Below are positions 1 through 9,263 of a DNA stretch of 33,784 bases, in pieces. Source of the DNA: a bacterium (GTDB taxonomy: Bacteria; Planctomycetota; JADGBV01); contig JAHFOS010000027.1 of NCBI GenBank assembly GCA_023261545.1, forward strand, positions 1 through 33,784, in the 5' to 3' direction. Position numbers and translations under genes: made by a program. Position 1 is the stretch's first letter. Each line of letters begins with the position of its first letter. The notes below the pieces were generated by a model. It saw only the letters and a list, made by a program, of their open reading frames with translations. It was not told the origin of the DNA and made no database searches.

Positions 1-1
1 T

Positions 2-439
2 CCCTTGCACCTGGTGACCAACCAGGTGGAGCACGAAAAGCGGGCCGGCTGGGAGGAGGCCGCCCGCGAGGCCGGGGCCGGGGATCTGGATTGCCGCTGC
101 CTGCTGATCCCCGACGCGCGGCAGGTCCAGGACTTCCTGGCCCTCGCCGCGCCTCCGCTGCGGGGCACCTATGTCTTCACCTTCCGCAGCCTCCTGGGCC
201 GCGTCTGCGCCCTGGGCCGGGAGCTCACCGATGGCGCCACCCTGCTGCCCTTCGATCACGTCCCCGAGGTGGAGTACCGCGATCCGCCCCTTCCCAGTTG
301 CATTTTTCCTTCCCGGGAACTCGCCGCGGCGGCTATCCAGCGGCTCTACGAGCGCATCGAGCTGCTGCGCGCGGGCCGGGCCACCGTCCCGCGGCGCGAG
401 ATGTTCCAGGCGCGGCTGACGGGCGGCGCCCCCCCCTGA
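2..439 (+). CDS. LacI-type transcriptional regulator, C-terminal part of PBP1-like sensor domain (5' truncated by window edge)
   Basis: Frame is open to the window start; C-terminal pattern (FDHVPEVEYRDPPLPSCIFPSRELAAAAIQRLYERIE) resembles the end of LacI/GntR-PBP1 regulators. Confidence 0.55.
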   Translation, partial: PLHLVTNQVEHEKRAGWEEAAREAGAGDLDCRCLLIPDARQVQDFLALAAPPLRGTYVFTFRSLLGRVCALGRELTDGATLLPFDHVPEVEYRDPPLPSCIFPSRELAAAAIQRLYERIELLRAGRATVPRREMFQARLTGGAPP

Positions 440-499
440 AGGACGCCCGCATGAGATCGCCGGCTACGCATTGACGTCGGTGGTCATGGATTGAAAAAC

Positions 500-541
500 T
501 TGACATTTTCATCAAAAACATATCCTTACGACTAGGTAAGG
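500..541 (+). promoter_or_regulatory. Putative vapBC promoter/operator: TTGACA (500-505) plus perfect inverted repeat CCTTAC-GACTAG-GTAAGG (524-541)
   Basis: TTGACA followed by an AT-rich stretch; 6-bp perfect palindrome arms 20 bp upstream of the AbrB-type antitoxin start. Confidence 0.4.
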
Positions 542-562
542 AAAATTGAAGAAGGGATCGGC

Positions 563-796
563 GTGCATGCAACCTTGACAAGCAAAGGTCAGTTGACGAT
601 GCCCAAAGAGATCCGCGATTTGCTTCATTTACGGCCGGGTGACAAAGTGGACTTCGTGATCAACAAGGACGGGCAAATCGAAATCGCTCCCTTGACTACA
701 AAACTTGAGGATCTCAAAGGCATGCTGCCCAAACCGGCCCGGGCCATTTCCCTGGAGCAAATGGACGAGGCCATCCGCAAGGGCGCCGCGGGTTGA
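563..796 (+). CDS. vapB: AbrB/MazE-type (SpoVT-AbrB) antitoxin
   Basis: MHATLTSKGQLTMPKEIRDLLHLRPGDKVDFVINKDGQIEIAP is a canonical AbrB swapped-hairpin N-terminus; overlaps the downstream PIN gene. Confidence 0.88.
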   Translation: MHATLTSKGQLTMPKEIRDLLHLRPGDKVDFVINKDGQIEIAPLTTKLEDLKGMLPKPARAISLEQMDEAIRKGAAG

Positions 797-1191
797 TCGC
801 CATAGACACCAATGTCCTGGTGCGCTATCTCGCCCAGGACGATCCCGCGCAGTCCGCCATCGCCTCGCGGGAACTCAAAGCGGCCTGTTCCGAGGACTCG
901 CCGGGATTCATCAGTCAAATTGTGCTCTGCGAGTTGGTCTGGGTTTTGCAAAGGGCCTACGGCTACGAGAGGGCGCAAATAGCGAAGACGCTGGCCGGGG
1001 TGCTTTCCACCCGGACGCTGCATGTGGAGCAGGAGGCCTTGTCCTGGAAAGCACTGCGCGCCTACGAGCGCGGCCGGGCAGACTTCTCCGATTACTTGAT
1101 CGGTCATACCGGAATGGCCCACCGAGCGGACTGCACGATCACGTTCGACGAGAAGGCCGCGGAACACCCGGCTTTCCGGCTGCTCAGTTGA
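793..1191 (+). CDS. vapC: PIN-domain VapC-like toxin
   Basis: MIAIDTNVLVRYLAQDD start, conserved acidic residues, ADFSDYLIG and TFDEKA C-terminal motifs; 4-nt overlap with vapB. Confidence 0.9.
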   Translation: MIAIDTNVLVRYLAQDDPAQSAIASRELKAACSEDSPGFISQIVLCELVWVLQRAYGYERAQIAKTLAGVLSTRTLHVEQEALSWKALRAYERGRADFSDYLIGHTGMAHRADCTITFDEKAAEHPAFRLLS

Positions 1192-1199
1192 GACCGGTC

Positions 1200-3047
1200 A
1201 TGGTTCTCCAGATAAAACTGGTTTCGCTGTGCGTTTGCGCCGCGGCGCTGTGCTGCGCCATGATGGTGGCGGAGGCGCCTGCGGCCAAGGCCGGCGTTCC
1301 CCGCATCATCTTCGACTCCGATATGTCGAGCGATCACGACGACGTCGGCGACATCGCCATCCTGCACGGCCTCGCCAGCATGGGAGAATGCGAGATCATC
1401 GGCATGATGGTTTCCTCCCGCAATGGCGGGACCGCGCTGTGCATGGATGCGATCAACACCTACTACGGGAGGCCGGATATCCCCATCGGCGTCCCGCCTG
1501 ATATCGGAGGCATCGGGGAATACGCGGGGCAGATCGCCACCGAGTTCCCCCATGATCTGAAATCGCCACGGGACTGTCCGCAATCCGCGGTTTTGTACCG
1601 CGAGTTGTTGGCTTCCGCGCCCGACAAAAGCGTGACCATCGTCACCACCGGATATCTCAACAACCTCAAGGCCCTGCTGCTTTCCGGGCCGGACCAGCAC
1701 AGTCCCTTGAGCGGCCTGGACCTGATCCGCAAGAAGGTCAAACTCTGGTCCTGCGCGGGCGGATGCTTCCCCAAAGGAGACGAATTCAACTTCAGGGTGA
1801 TGGCGGACGCCGCCTACCACACGGTGAACCATTGGCCGGTGGCGGTCCTGTACGTGGGGTTCGATGTCGGGCAGGCCATCTACACCTGCGGGCGGCTGCC
1901 CGAGGCGTCGGCGGACAACCCCATCCGCCGCGTGTACGTGGACATCAAAAAGCAGTATCCCTATCCTTCCTGGGGCCAGATTGCAATTTATTGCGCGGTG
2001 CGCGGATCGGAAGGCCTGTGGGGAGTTCAGCACGTCGGCTGCAACAAATGCAACGAGGCGGGCAGCAACTGGTGGAGCGCCGAACCCGACCCTACGGGGG
2101 ACCAGGAACAGGGGTATCTGCTGGAGAAGGCGCGGACTCCCGTCCAGGCGACGCTGGATGCCTTGATCATGCTGCCCCCCAGCGGCGGCGCGCCGCGCCC
2201 GCCCGGCGAACCGAGTGATTTGCGGGCCAAAGTCAGCGGCGGCAAGATTGACCTCCAGTGGACGGACAACGCCTACAACGAAACCGGCTTTAAAATCGAG
2301 CGCGCGAGCAACGGTGTTTATACCCCCATCGGCGCCGTCGGCGCCAACGTCACCCGTTATTCGGACACGGGTCTATCCTCGACGGCGAATGTTTCCTACC
2401 GCGTCAAGGCCACTCATGCGGCCGGCGACTCGCGCTACGCCTGCGTCTGGGTTTACAGCGGCTGGACGGAGATCAATTTCGCCCGCCCCGCCGATCTGCC
2501 GCTGTACACCTACGAGCAGTGCTGCAACCTGAGAGCCGCCAGCGCGCCGCCGGGGGGCGTGCCCGCGACCCTGAACGATCACGTGACCTTGAACAACGAC
2601 TCCAGCCACGGCCAGAACATAACGCTGGACGTTGACGTGAGCGCCCTGGGTCACGAAGGCAACTTTTACGTCTATTTCTTCTACCAGGACGCCGACCACT
2701 GGTACCGGCTGAACCACGGCGAAAAGGTGTGCAAATTTGAAAAGCGCATCAAGGGCGTGACCACCCAGATAGGTGAGCCGCTGCCCATCCAGAACCTCGG
2801 CAACGGCAGCCCGCTCCAGCACTGGCGCATCAAGGCCGCTGCTCCGGGATCCCTGCAATTCATCCGCGAACTGCCCTTCGCCCCGCCCGCGGACAAGGCA
2901 AAGCAGAAAGAAGGCGTTTTACTCGACGTCTCCGAGCCCTTCGTCCTGACCGGCGGCAAGCTGGGCCTGGGCGGCTGGGCCCGCACCCCCGTCTGGGAGA
3001 ACTTCCATTTCGATGCTCCCGGTGGTGGGGGGACGGCGGCACACTAA
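1200..3047 (+). CDS. Secreted nucleoside-hydrolase-like protein with FnIII-like and C-terminal unknown domains
   Basis: Hydrophobic signal-like N-terminus; RIIFDSDMSSDHDDVGDIAILHGLAS resembles the IU nucleoside hydrolase Asp cluster; PSDLRAKVSGGKIDLQWTDNAYNETGFKIERA is FnIII-like. Start moved from ORF start 705 to the ATG at 1200. Confidence 0.75.
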   Translation: MVLQIKLVSLCVCAAALCCAMMVAEAPAAKAGVPRIIFDSDMSSDHDDVGDIAILHGLASMGECEIIGMMVSSRNGGTALCMDAINTYYGRPDIPIGVPPDIGGIGEYAGQIATEFPHDLKSPRDCPQSAVLYRELLASAPDKSVTIVTTGYLNNLKALLLSGPDQHSPLSGLDLIRKKVKLWSCAGGCFPKGDEFNFRVMADAAYHTVNHWPVAVLYVGFDVGQAIYTCGRLPEASADNPIRRVYVDIKKQYPYPSWGQIAIYCAVRGSEGLWGVQHVGCNKCNEAGSNWWSAEPDPTGDQEQGYLLEKARTPVQATLDALIMLPPSGGAPRPPGEPSDLRAKVSGGKIDLQWTDNAYNETGFKIERASNGVYTPIGAVGANVTRYSDTGLSSTANVSYRVKATHAAGDSRYACVWVYSGWTEINFARPADLPLYTYEQCCNLRAASAPPGGVPATLNDHVTLNNDSSHGQNITLDVDVSALGHEGNFYVYFFYQDADHWYRLNHGEKVCKFEKRIKGVTTQIGEPLPIQNLGNGSPLQHWRIKAAAPGSLQFIRELPFAPPADKAKQKEGVLLDVSEPFVLTGGKLGLGGWARTPVWENFHFDAPGGGGTAAH

Positions 3048-3201
3048 AAAACCCAGGTCCCTTTTGCGCTACCCTTATAGCCGTTTTAGTTAGCTTTGTC
3101 CGACCACGGAGGTTCCCCCCGAATCAGCCGGATGAGAAGAAAAAAAAGAAAAAATTCGTTCTCAGAAATTGCAAACTAAGCCATTGGCTTACCATGGTTG
3201 A

Positions 3202-3492
3202 ATGCGCTTCGATTGGGACCCGGCCAAGGAGGAAGAAAACCGGATCAAGCACGGTATTTCTTTCGGTGAGGCGACGGCGCTGTTCACCAGCGGCGCCGAC
3301 TATTTGGAAATTCCTGACGAAAAGCATAGCGAGGACGAGGATCGCCTCATCGCCATTGGCCCGATCCATCGCGGTGTCGTGATGGTCGTTTTTACAGAGC
3401 GGTTGGAACAGACGATTCGCATCATCAGTGCCCGTCGCGCCACCAAGACCGAAATCCGCCTGTACAATGAACATTTGAAGGAGAAATCATGA
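3202..3492 (+). CDS. brnT: BrnT-family toxin
   Basis: MRFDWDPAKEEENRIKHGISFGEA ... RIISARRATKTEIRLYNE is diagnostic of BrnT. Confidence 0.88.
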   Translation: MRFDWDPAKEEENRIKHGISFGEATALFTSGADYLEIPDEKHSEDEDRLIAIGPIHRGVVMVVFTERLEQTIRIISARRATKTEIRLYNEHLKEKS

Positions 3493-3779
3493 CGGATCGT
3501 GAGCTTTCAGCCGCTGACTTCGCCCGGAGCATACGTCATAGTGTGCGGTCCCGCATCATGGAAGGAAAGATCCATGGTGGCGCTGACATTGTCGCTCTGC
3601 GACGCTTTACCGGGCTGACCCAGGAAGGCTTTGCTAATGCCCTGGGCATCAGTGTCCACACCTTGCGCAATTGGGAGCAGGATCGTCGTCATCCTGATGG
3701 CACGGCCCTCGCCCTGCTGCGCATCGCGGCCCGCCATCCGCGCGTGCTTAAGGAAAATCTGGCCGGTATTGAAGGATAA
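3489..3779 (+). CDS. HTH (Xre/HigA/NadS-like) antitoxin or regulator
   Basis: ALRRFTGLTQEGFANALGISVHTLRNWEQDRRHPDGTALALLRI; 4-nt overlap with brnT. Confidence 0.85.
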   Translation: MTDRELSAADFARSIRHSVRSRIMEGKIHGGADIVALRRFTGLTQEGFANALGISVHTLRNWEQDRRHPDGTALALLRIAARHPRVLKENLAGIEG

Positions 3780-3899
3780 TCTAAAATTCTTGGTTGTTTA
3801 GATGCCACAAGCCACCAGGAAAACGCCTAGCCGCCTTTTTCGTGGTCCATCGCGATGCCGCCCGGCTTGCCCTCGCCGTCTTCGCGCTAGGTTCATGCC

Positions 3900-5303
3900 G
3901 TGAGGTTCCACTTCAGCGGCATTTGCGGCGCGGGCATGGGCAACGTGGCCATGTTGCTGGCCGAGGCGGGGCATGAGGTCAAGGGCTCGGACGAGCGCTT
4001 CTTCCCGCCCATGAGCGACGAGTTGCGCGCGCGCGGCATTCCCATCCTGGAGGGCTACAAAGCGGAGAACCTCATGGCGCTGTTCACTCCCGACGTGCAG
4101 GTGATCACCAACGCGTTGTCCCGGGATCACGTGGAGGCGGCTGGAGGCCGTGAACGGGGCTGGCGCGTGCTGAGCTTCCCCGAGGTGCTGGAGGAATTCA
4201 TCCTGCCGGGGCGCAAAGTCTTCGTCGTCGCTGGCACCCACGGCAAGACCACGACCACTTCGTTGCTCGCGCGCCTTTTGGAAAGCGAAGGGGCGGGCTG
4301 GCTGGTGGGCGGCGTCCTGCGCAGCGGCGAGCCAGGCTGCCGGCTGGGCCAGCCGAAAGCTCCCTTCGCCATCGAGGGCGATGAATATGGAACCTCCTGG
4401 TTCGACCCGCGCGCCAAATTCCTGCATTACCGGCCGCGCTGGGCCTTGCTCACGCACCTGGAATGGGATCACCTCGATATTTATCCGAGCTTCGCGGCCA
4501 TGCAGGAGCCTTTCCGCGAGCTGCTGCGCCTTGTGCCGGGGGAAGGGGGGCTCATCTATTGCAGCGACGTGCCCGAGCTGCGCAAGCTGGTGGAGCCTTT
4601 CGCCGGTCGCAAAATAGCCTACGGGACGGATGCGTCCGCCGATTTCAGGCTGGCGCGCGTGATCTCCCAGGACGCGCGGGGCAGCCGGGTTGTTTTCGCG
4701 GAGGGTGGCCGGGAGGTGGAGCTTGAAACCCCTCTGGCGGGCGGTATCTACCTCATGAACCTGCTGGGAGCCGCCGCCGCCGCGCGCACGGCCGGAGTGG
4801 GCTGGGAGGAGATTGGCCGCCGCGCCCGGGACCTTTATGGGGCCAAGCGCCGCCTGGAACCCTTGCGCCGCGGCGACCCCTTCCACCTTTACAGCGACTT
4901 CGCGCACCACCCCACCGCCGTGCGCGAAACGCTGAAGGTGTTGCGCGAGCTTCATCCCGGCGCGCCCCTCTGGGCGATTTTCGATCCGCGCAATGCCTCC
5001 TCGCGGCGCAACGCCTTCCACGCACTTTATGCCGAGGTCTTCCGCTGGGCCGACCGCGTCATCCTCGGTCCCCCGCATCCCGACGCCAAACTGGCTGACG
5101 ACCAGCGCATGGACGTCAAGAAACTGGCCGCCGACATCGGAAGGCAGGCCCAGGGCTGCTCCAGCGAGCGCGAACTGCGCGCGTGCTTTCAAGAGCCCGT
5201 GCCGCCGGGAACGGTGCTGGCGGTCATGTCGTGCGGCGCCTTCTTCGGCCTGCCCGGCGAATTGGCCAAGAGCACCGACGGAAGGGTGGAAATCAAAGGA
5301 TGA
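3900..5303 (+). CDS. mpl: UDP-N-acetylmuramate:L-Ala-gamma-D-Glu-meso-DAP ligase (Mpl)
   Basis: HFSGICGAGMGNVAMLLAEAGHEVKGSDE N-terminus, GTHGKTTTTSLLARLLE P-loop, Mur-ligase C-terminal motifs (YSDFAHHPTAVRETL, FDPRNASSRRN). Confidence 0.9.
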   Translation: MRFHFSGICGAGMGNVAMLLAEAGHEVKGSDERFFPPMSDELRARGIPILEGYKAENLMALFTPDVQVITNALSRDHVEAAGGRERGWRVLSFPEVLEEFILPGRKVFVVAGTHGKTTTTSLLARLLESEGAGWLVGGVLRSGEPGCRLGQPKAPFAIEGDEYGTSWFDPRAKFLHYRPRWALLTHLEWDHLDIYPSFAAMQEPFRELLRLVPGEGGLIYCSDVPELRKLVEPFAGRKIAYGTDASADFRLARVISQDARGSRVVFAEGGREVELETPLAGGIYLMNLLGAAAAARTAGVGWEEIGRRARDLYGAKRRLEPLRRGDPFHLYSDFAHHPTAVRETLKVLRELHPGAPLWAIFDPRNASSRRNAFHALYAEVFRWADRVILGPPHPDAKLADDQRMDVKKLAADIGRQAQGCSSERELRACFQEPVPPGTVLAVMSCGAFFGLPGELAKSTDGRVEIKG

Positions 5304-7417
5304 GAGGCCGGCTTGCCGCCGCCAGGGGACGGCTACGATCCACCGCGATGCCGCGGCGCGCACGTCTCCGGTTTTTCAGCTTCAGCGTTTCCCGTCGCCT
5401 TATGGCCTGGGTCGCGCTGGCCGGGTTCTCCTCCTTCACGGGTTTGCCCGCGAGCGAAGTGCCGCGCAACTACATGGAGGTGACGGGCCCGGACGAGGGC
5501 ATGGTGCTTCCGCTGCGGGACCGCAGGGCTGGTTTTGAATTGCAATTCAAGGTGGATGGTCCGCCGCGCGTCACGGAGGCCGCCCGCGGCGGCGCCCGCG
5601 CCTGGATTTTTCAATATTCCCTGGAGAACCGCCGCGGCGTGGAGGTCCAGGCCGACCGCTTGGCGCCCGGCGATTTGCTGCTCGATCCGCTCAGCACTCC
5701 CGTTGAGCCACCCGCTCACGCGTCGGGAGTTAAGCTCAAGGAGCGCGGTGAAGAGATCAGTGAGAAGGACGTGCTCTACCTCAAGGCCAAGTCTTTCCGG
5801 TCCTACTACGATAGGTCCGGCACGCCCATCATGCACAACGTGTTCAAGGTCGGCGACGTGCTGGAGCTCTACAAGCGCGTTTTCGACAGCAACAACCAGG
5901 TCGTTTATGAGGAGAGCGGTTTGCAGCGTTCCGACGATATCACCATCATCGAAAACGGCACCACGCTGACGGAAAAACATATCGCCATGCTGGCCCACAA
6001 GCCGGTGCTCCCGGCCCGCGTGCGCGCGCCCGTGGAGCTCAACCTCGAATTCTACCTGCGCGTGGATTGGCCCGACATGGAGCCGTTGCATCCCAACCGT
6101 TTCTGGGTGAAACGCGAGGGCGCCAAGGGGGCGCTCTACCTCCTGCCCTATGAATTGAGCGAGGGAGATGTTCCCGTGGGCAACGTCATTCAGGCCGACG
6201 GCACCGTCATCTGCCAGGCCGGCAAACCGCTGACGAAGACGGGCGCGCTGAACTCCATCGAAGTGCTCAACAAGCAGTCCGCGGCCCTGATGGTGGACAC
6301 GGTGAGGAATAAATCCATCCTGGCCCTTGACCCCATCACGGGCATCCCGGACGTTGATATGGCCGAGCCCGGCGACCTCGTACTGGCGCCCCAGAATCGC
6401 GGCGTGCACGTCCAACCCATCCTTTTGCGATCCAAGGAGGATGAGAAAACACAACTCAATCCCGAGAAATACTCCTACGCGCTGCCGGCCAGCCGCAAGG
6501 AGATCCCCGACGAGCGCTACCGCTACCCCGCCTGGGTGCACTACACGCACTACCCGATACCCGTCACCAGGGATTGCATCGCGGGTTGCGACGAGTTGCT
6601 CAAAATAGAGAAGGATTTGATGACCGGCCAGCACACTTGCGCCAAATGCAAGCGCACGCTCCATTTTGATCCCTGGGTTTACCAGCCCATGGAGGACTAC
6701 CCCTACCTCGACAAGGCTTGGCTGCGTCATCCCGTGACTTGCGGCGTTTGCCGCAATGAATTCATGCCCTGGCAGGGACATGACCGCACGGATGAGGCTG
6801 GGGAAGCTCCGGAGATCCCCCCCCAGGAACAACACCTCTTGCCGCCCCCGCGGTTGCGCCCGCAGCGCTTCAAGGCTGGCTCCGCTTTGATTGAGGATGC
6901 CTTCTATTACAAGAACGGCGAGAAAGTGGTCGTCCCCAAGGGCACGGTCATTGACGAGGACTTGCGCAAGCAGCTCGAACAGAGACCTATTTCCCCGGTC
7001 CCAGCGAAGGAAAAGACCGAGGGAGAACGAACCATCGAGATGGTTCAATGCCCCGTGTGTTTTGCCTGGAACGCCAAACCCCTGCCGCCCTACCTCATGA
7101 CGGGCCTGGTGGGGGTGGATGAAGTGCGCAGGGGGATGGTCGCCTTCCCGCACCTCGCCAAGCATATCAACAAGCTCGAACTCGTGGTCTTTGGACTGAG
7201 CTCGGAGCGCGAGCCCACCTCGAACAGGGACAAGGCGCTGCTCATCACGTTTCGGCGCGTGGGGGATGAACACTTTCAGGACCTCGTGGCCTGGGAGGTG
7301 ACCGCCGAGCGCTGGAAGTTTTTGCCGCGCTACGCCCATGAGGACGGCACGCGCCAGCCCGATCCCGTCTTTGGCGAGGCCGCGGCGGCGAAACCCGCCG
7401 AGCAACTGTTGGAGTAG
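5300..7417 (+). CDS. Secreted protein of unknown family with four Cys-pair motifs and repeated G-T-V/L-I motifs
   Basis: Signal-like N-terminus after ATG 5300 (overlaps mpl stop); CIAGC, CAKC, CGVC, CPVC motifs; long open frame. Confidence 0.7.
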   Translation: MRGRLAAARGRLRSTAMPRRARLRFFSFSVSRRLMAWVALAGFSSFTGLPASEVPRNYMEVTGPDEGMVLPLRDRRAGFELQFKVDGPPRVTEAARGGARAWIFQYSLENRRGVEVQADRLAPGDLLLDPLSTPVEPPAHASGVKLKERGEEISEKDVLYLKAKSFRSYYDRSGTPIMHNVFKVGDVLELYKRVFDSNNQVVYEESGLQRSDDITIIENGTTLTEKHIAMLAHKPVLPARVRAPVELNLEFYLRVDWPDMEPLHPNRFWVKREGAKGALYLLPYELSEGDVPVGNVIQADGTVICQAGKPLTKTGALNSIEVLNKQSAALMVDTVRNKSILALDPITGIPDVDMAEPGDLVLAPQNRGVHVQPILLRSKEDEKTQLNPEKYSYALPASRKEIPDERYRYPAWVHYTHYPIPVTRDCIAGCDELLKIEKDLMTGQHTCAKCKRTLHFDPWVYQPMEDYPYLDKAWLRHPVTCGVCRNEFMPWQGHDRTDEAGEAPEIPPQEQHLLPPPRLRPQRFKAGSALIEDAFYYKNGEKVVVPKGTVIDEDLRKQLEQRPISPVPAKEKTEGERTIEMVQCPVCFAWNAKPLPPYLMTGLVGVDEVRRGMVAFPHLAKHINKLELVVFGLSSEREPTSNRDKALLITFRRVGDEHFQDLVAWEVTAERWKFLPRYAHEDGTRQPDPVFGEAAAAKPAEQLLE

Positions 7418-7567
7418 GGCAACGGGGTCGCCGGGCCCGCGACCCCGGATCAAATTTTCCCGAGCTTTTTGTTGTGGTAAAAACGCTCCAGTTTTCTGGT
7501 GCCACATCACTCCGGAGCGCTTGCCGAGCGCGCCGGATCATCAGGTTTCCTCCAGTCCGGCGAGACG

Positions 7568-9157
7568 TCAGGCCTTCATCCATCCCGCGGTTTTGAGGTC
7601 GTCGCGCAGTGTCCCCAAGGCGGCGCCCCAGTCGCCATTGGACTGCTGGCGGTAGAGGGGGAAGTCCGGGAACCAGGGAGAGCGTTCCCAAGGGCCCACC
7701 CAGCGCCATTCGGCGGGGGCCGGGATCAGCACGCGGCAGACTTTTCCCAGCCCCGCGCGCATGTGCGTGCAGGTATTGCTGACGGCGATGTACTCGTCCA
7801 GCATATCGAGCAGAGCCAGCATGTGGTCGAGGTCATCGTGGAGGTCCGAGAAGTTATGGCAGGGCCGCCCCAGACCCGTGGCAAAGTCGCGCATATCCTC
7901 CGGGCGGGGATTGCGCTGCAAGCAGTACACCTCCGCCTCGATGCCCCGCAGGGCCTGGCCCAACAGCAGGGGCGGGACCACCTTGTGCAAGGCATTCATG
8001 TCGGCTATGCCGGCCTCCCACGTCACCCCGACGAGCCGACGGCCCCGGTGGTCTTGCGTACGGGACAGGATATCGCGCCGCCAGTCCTCGACGACCTTGA
8101 GAGCCAGGGGCGGGGGAATGAGTTCAGGTTGGGTGATTTCCAGCAGTCGCGGCAGGTCGCCGATGGGGATGGCGGCATCGTAGTTTCGCGGTGGGGTTTG
8201 CTCTGGGTAGAACCGGTCCATGCACGCGAGGCCGCCTATGATATTGCGGAGCTTGGCCTCCGGACACATGGACAATTGGGCGCCACGGGATTTGAGAATG
8301 GGGGCGAAGCGCAGGAAGAACAATTGGTCACCGAGGCCTTGCTCGCGGATCAGGAAAACGTGCTTGCCCGTCAGATCGCGCAGGAATTCCTTGGCGACGG
8401 GAAGGATGTTGATCGCGAGTACCCTGCTGCGGCGCAGGTCATAGTTTTCCCAGGCCCCGGCCAAATCTCCACGACTGCAGCAGATCCAGAGCATTCCGAC
8501 ATAAGCATTGGTGTCGTTGGAGTTCCAGGTCATGAGCTTGCGCACCCAGGTTTCCGCCCCAGCGACATCATTCGTTATGAAGCATGTGTAGGTGAGCTGG
8601 AGACAGGGATCCGGACGTGTCGGAAATCTCTCGCAGGTTCGCAGCAGGGCGGACTGCGCCTCAGTCACATCGAAAAGCTGCATGCAATTACGTCCGTAAT
8701 AGTAGAGAGCTGGAAAACGGTCGGGGAAAGACTGCGCGGCCCGCGCGAGCAGGGGCCGAGCTTCCTTGAACTGGCGCTCTTGAAAGAGAGCCAAGCCGTA
8801 GTACAGGCAAAATTCATCATCGCGAGCCTCGGGAGGAAAGCGCTCCAGGCAGGCTCGGGCCTCCTTGAACTTGTGCAGCAGGACCAGCCACTTGCAGAGG
8901 AACAGGGCTTTTTCGTGGTTCCCGCGCCGCGCTAAGAGGACGGCCTTGTCAGGGAACCCGGCGGGATCCCATTGGACCTGTTGGAGCATCTTCTGGCAGA
9001 GTTCCTTGGCTTGGCTCCATTCGCCCTGGTAAAACATTTCCAGAATTTTGTCGAAGGCCTGCCGGACCATATCCGCGGCGGAACTGGTTGGCACAATCGG
9101 GGCAGGGTCCATGGTCGGCAGTTTAGCCGTGGAATTGGAGTTCAAGAAATTAGGCAA
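7568..9157 (-). CDS. TPR-repeat protein with GT9/heptosyltransferase-like C-terminal domain
   Basis: TPR-like helices in the N-terminal half (YGLALFQERQFKEARPLLARAAQSFP...); C-terminal FLIREQGLGDQLFFLRFAPILKSRG, GVTWEAG, YIAVSNTCTHMRAGLGK typical of TPR-GT9-like proteins. Alternative start near 9112. Confidence 0.75.
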   Translation of the reverse strand: MPNFLNSNSTAKLPTMDPAPIVPTSSAADMVRQAFDKILEMFYQGEWSQAKELCQKMLQQVQWDPAGFPDKAVLLARRGNHEKALFLCKWLVLLHKFKEARACLERFPPEARDDEFCLYYGLALFQERQFKEARPLLARAAQSFPDRFPALYYYGRNCMQLFDVTEAQSALLRTCERFPTRPDPCLQLTYTCFITNDVAGAETWVRKLMTWNSNDTNAYVGMLWICCSRGDLAGAWENYDLRRSRVLAINILPVAKEFLRDLTGKHVFLIREQGLGDQLFFLRFAPILKSRGAQLSMCPEAKLRNIIGGLACMDRFYPEQTPPRNYDAAIPIGDLPRLLEITQPELIPPPLALKVVEDWRRDILSRTQDHRGRRLVGVTWEAGIADMNALHKVVPPLLLGQALRGIEAEVYCLQRNPRPEDMRDFATGLGRPCHNFSDLHDDLDHMLALLDMLDEYIAVSNTCTHMRAGLGKVCRVLIPAPAEWRWVGPWERSPWFPDFPLYRQQSNGDWGAALGTLRDDLKTAGWMKA

Positions 9158-9263
9158 CGGCTTAGATCCACTATTATCATGGTGAGATCCATTGGGACAC
9201 CCTGGAGAGAGGAGCCGTGCAGGCTTGTTCTAGATCTCGATTCATTAGAATCAGAGCAAGCCA

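Noticed and set aside
705-1199. N-terminal extension of the nucleoside-hydrolase ORF
   Set aside because: Overlaps vapBC in another frame; a signal peptide starts at ATG 1200
3798-5363. 521-aa minus-strand ORF
   Set aside because: Shadow ORF fully antisense to the confident mpl gene
5333-7510. 725-aa minus-strand ORF
   Set aside because: Antisense to the coupled secreted protein at 5300-7417; composition typical of high-GC shadow ORFs and no recognisable motifs
7499-8935. 478-aa plus-strand ORF
   Set aside because: Shadow ORF antisense to the TPR/GT9-like gene, no family motifs
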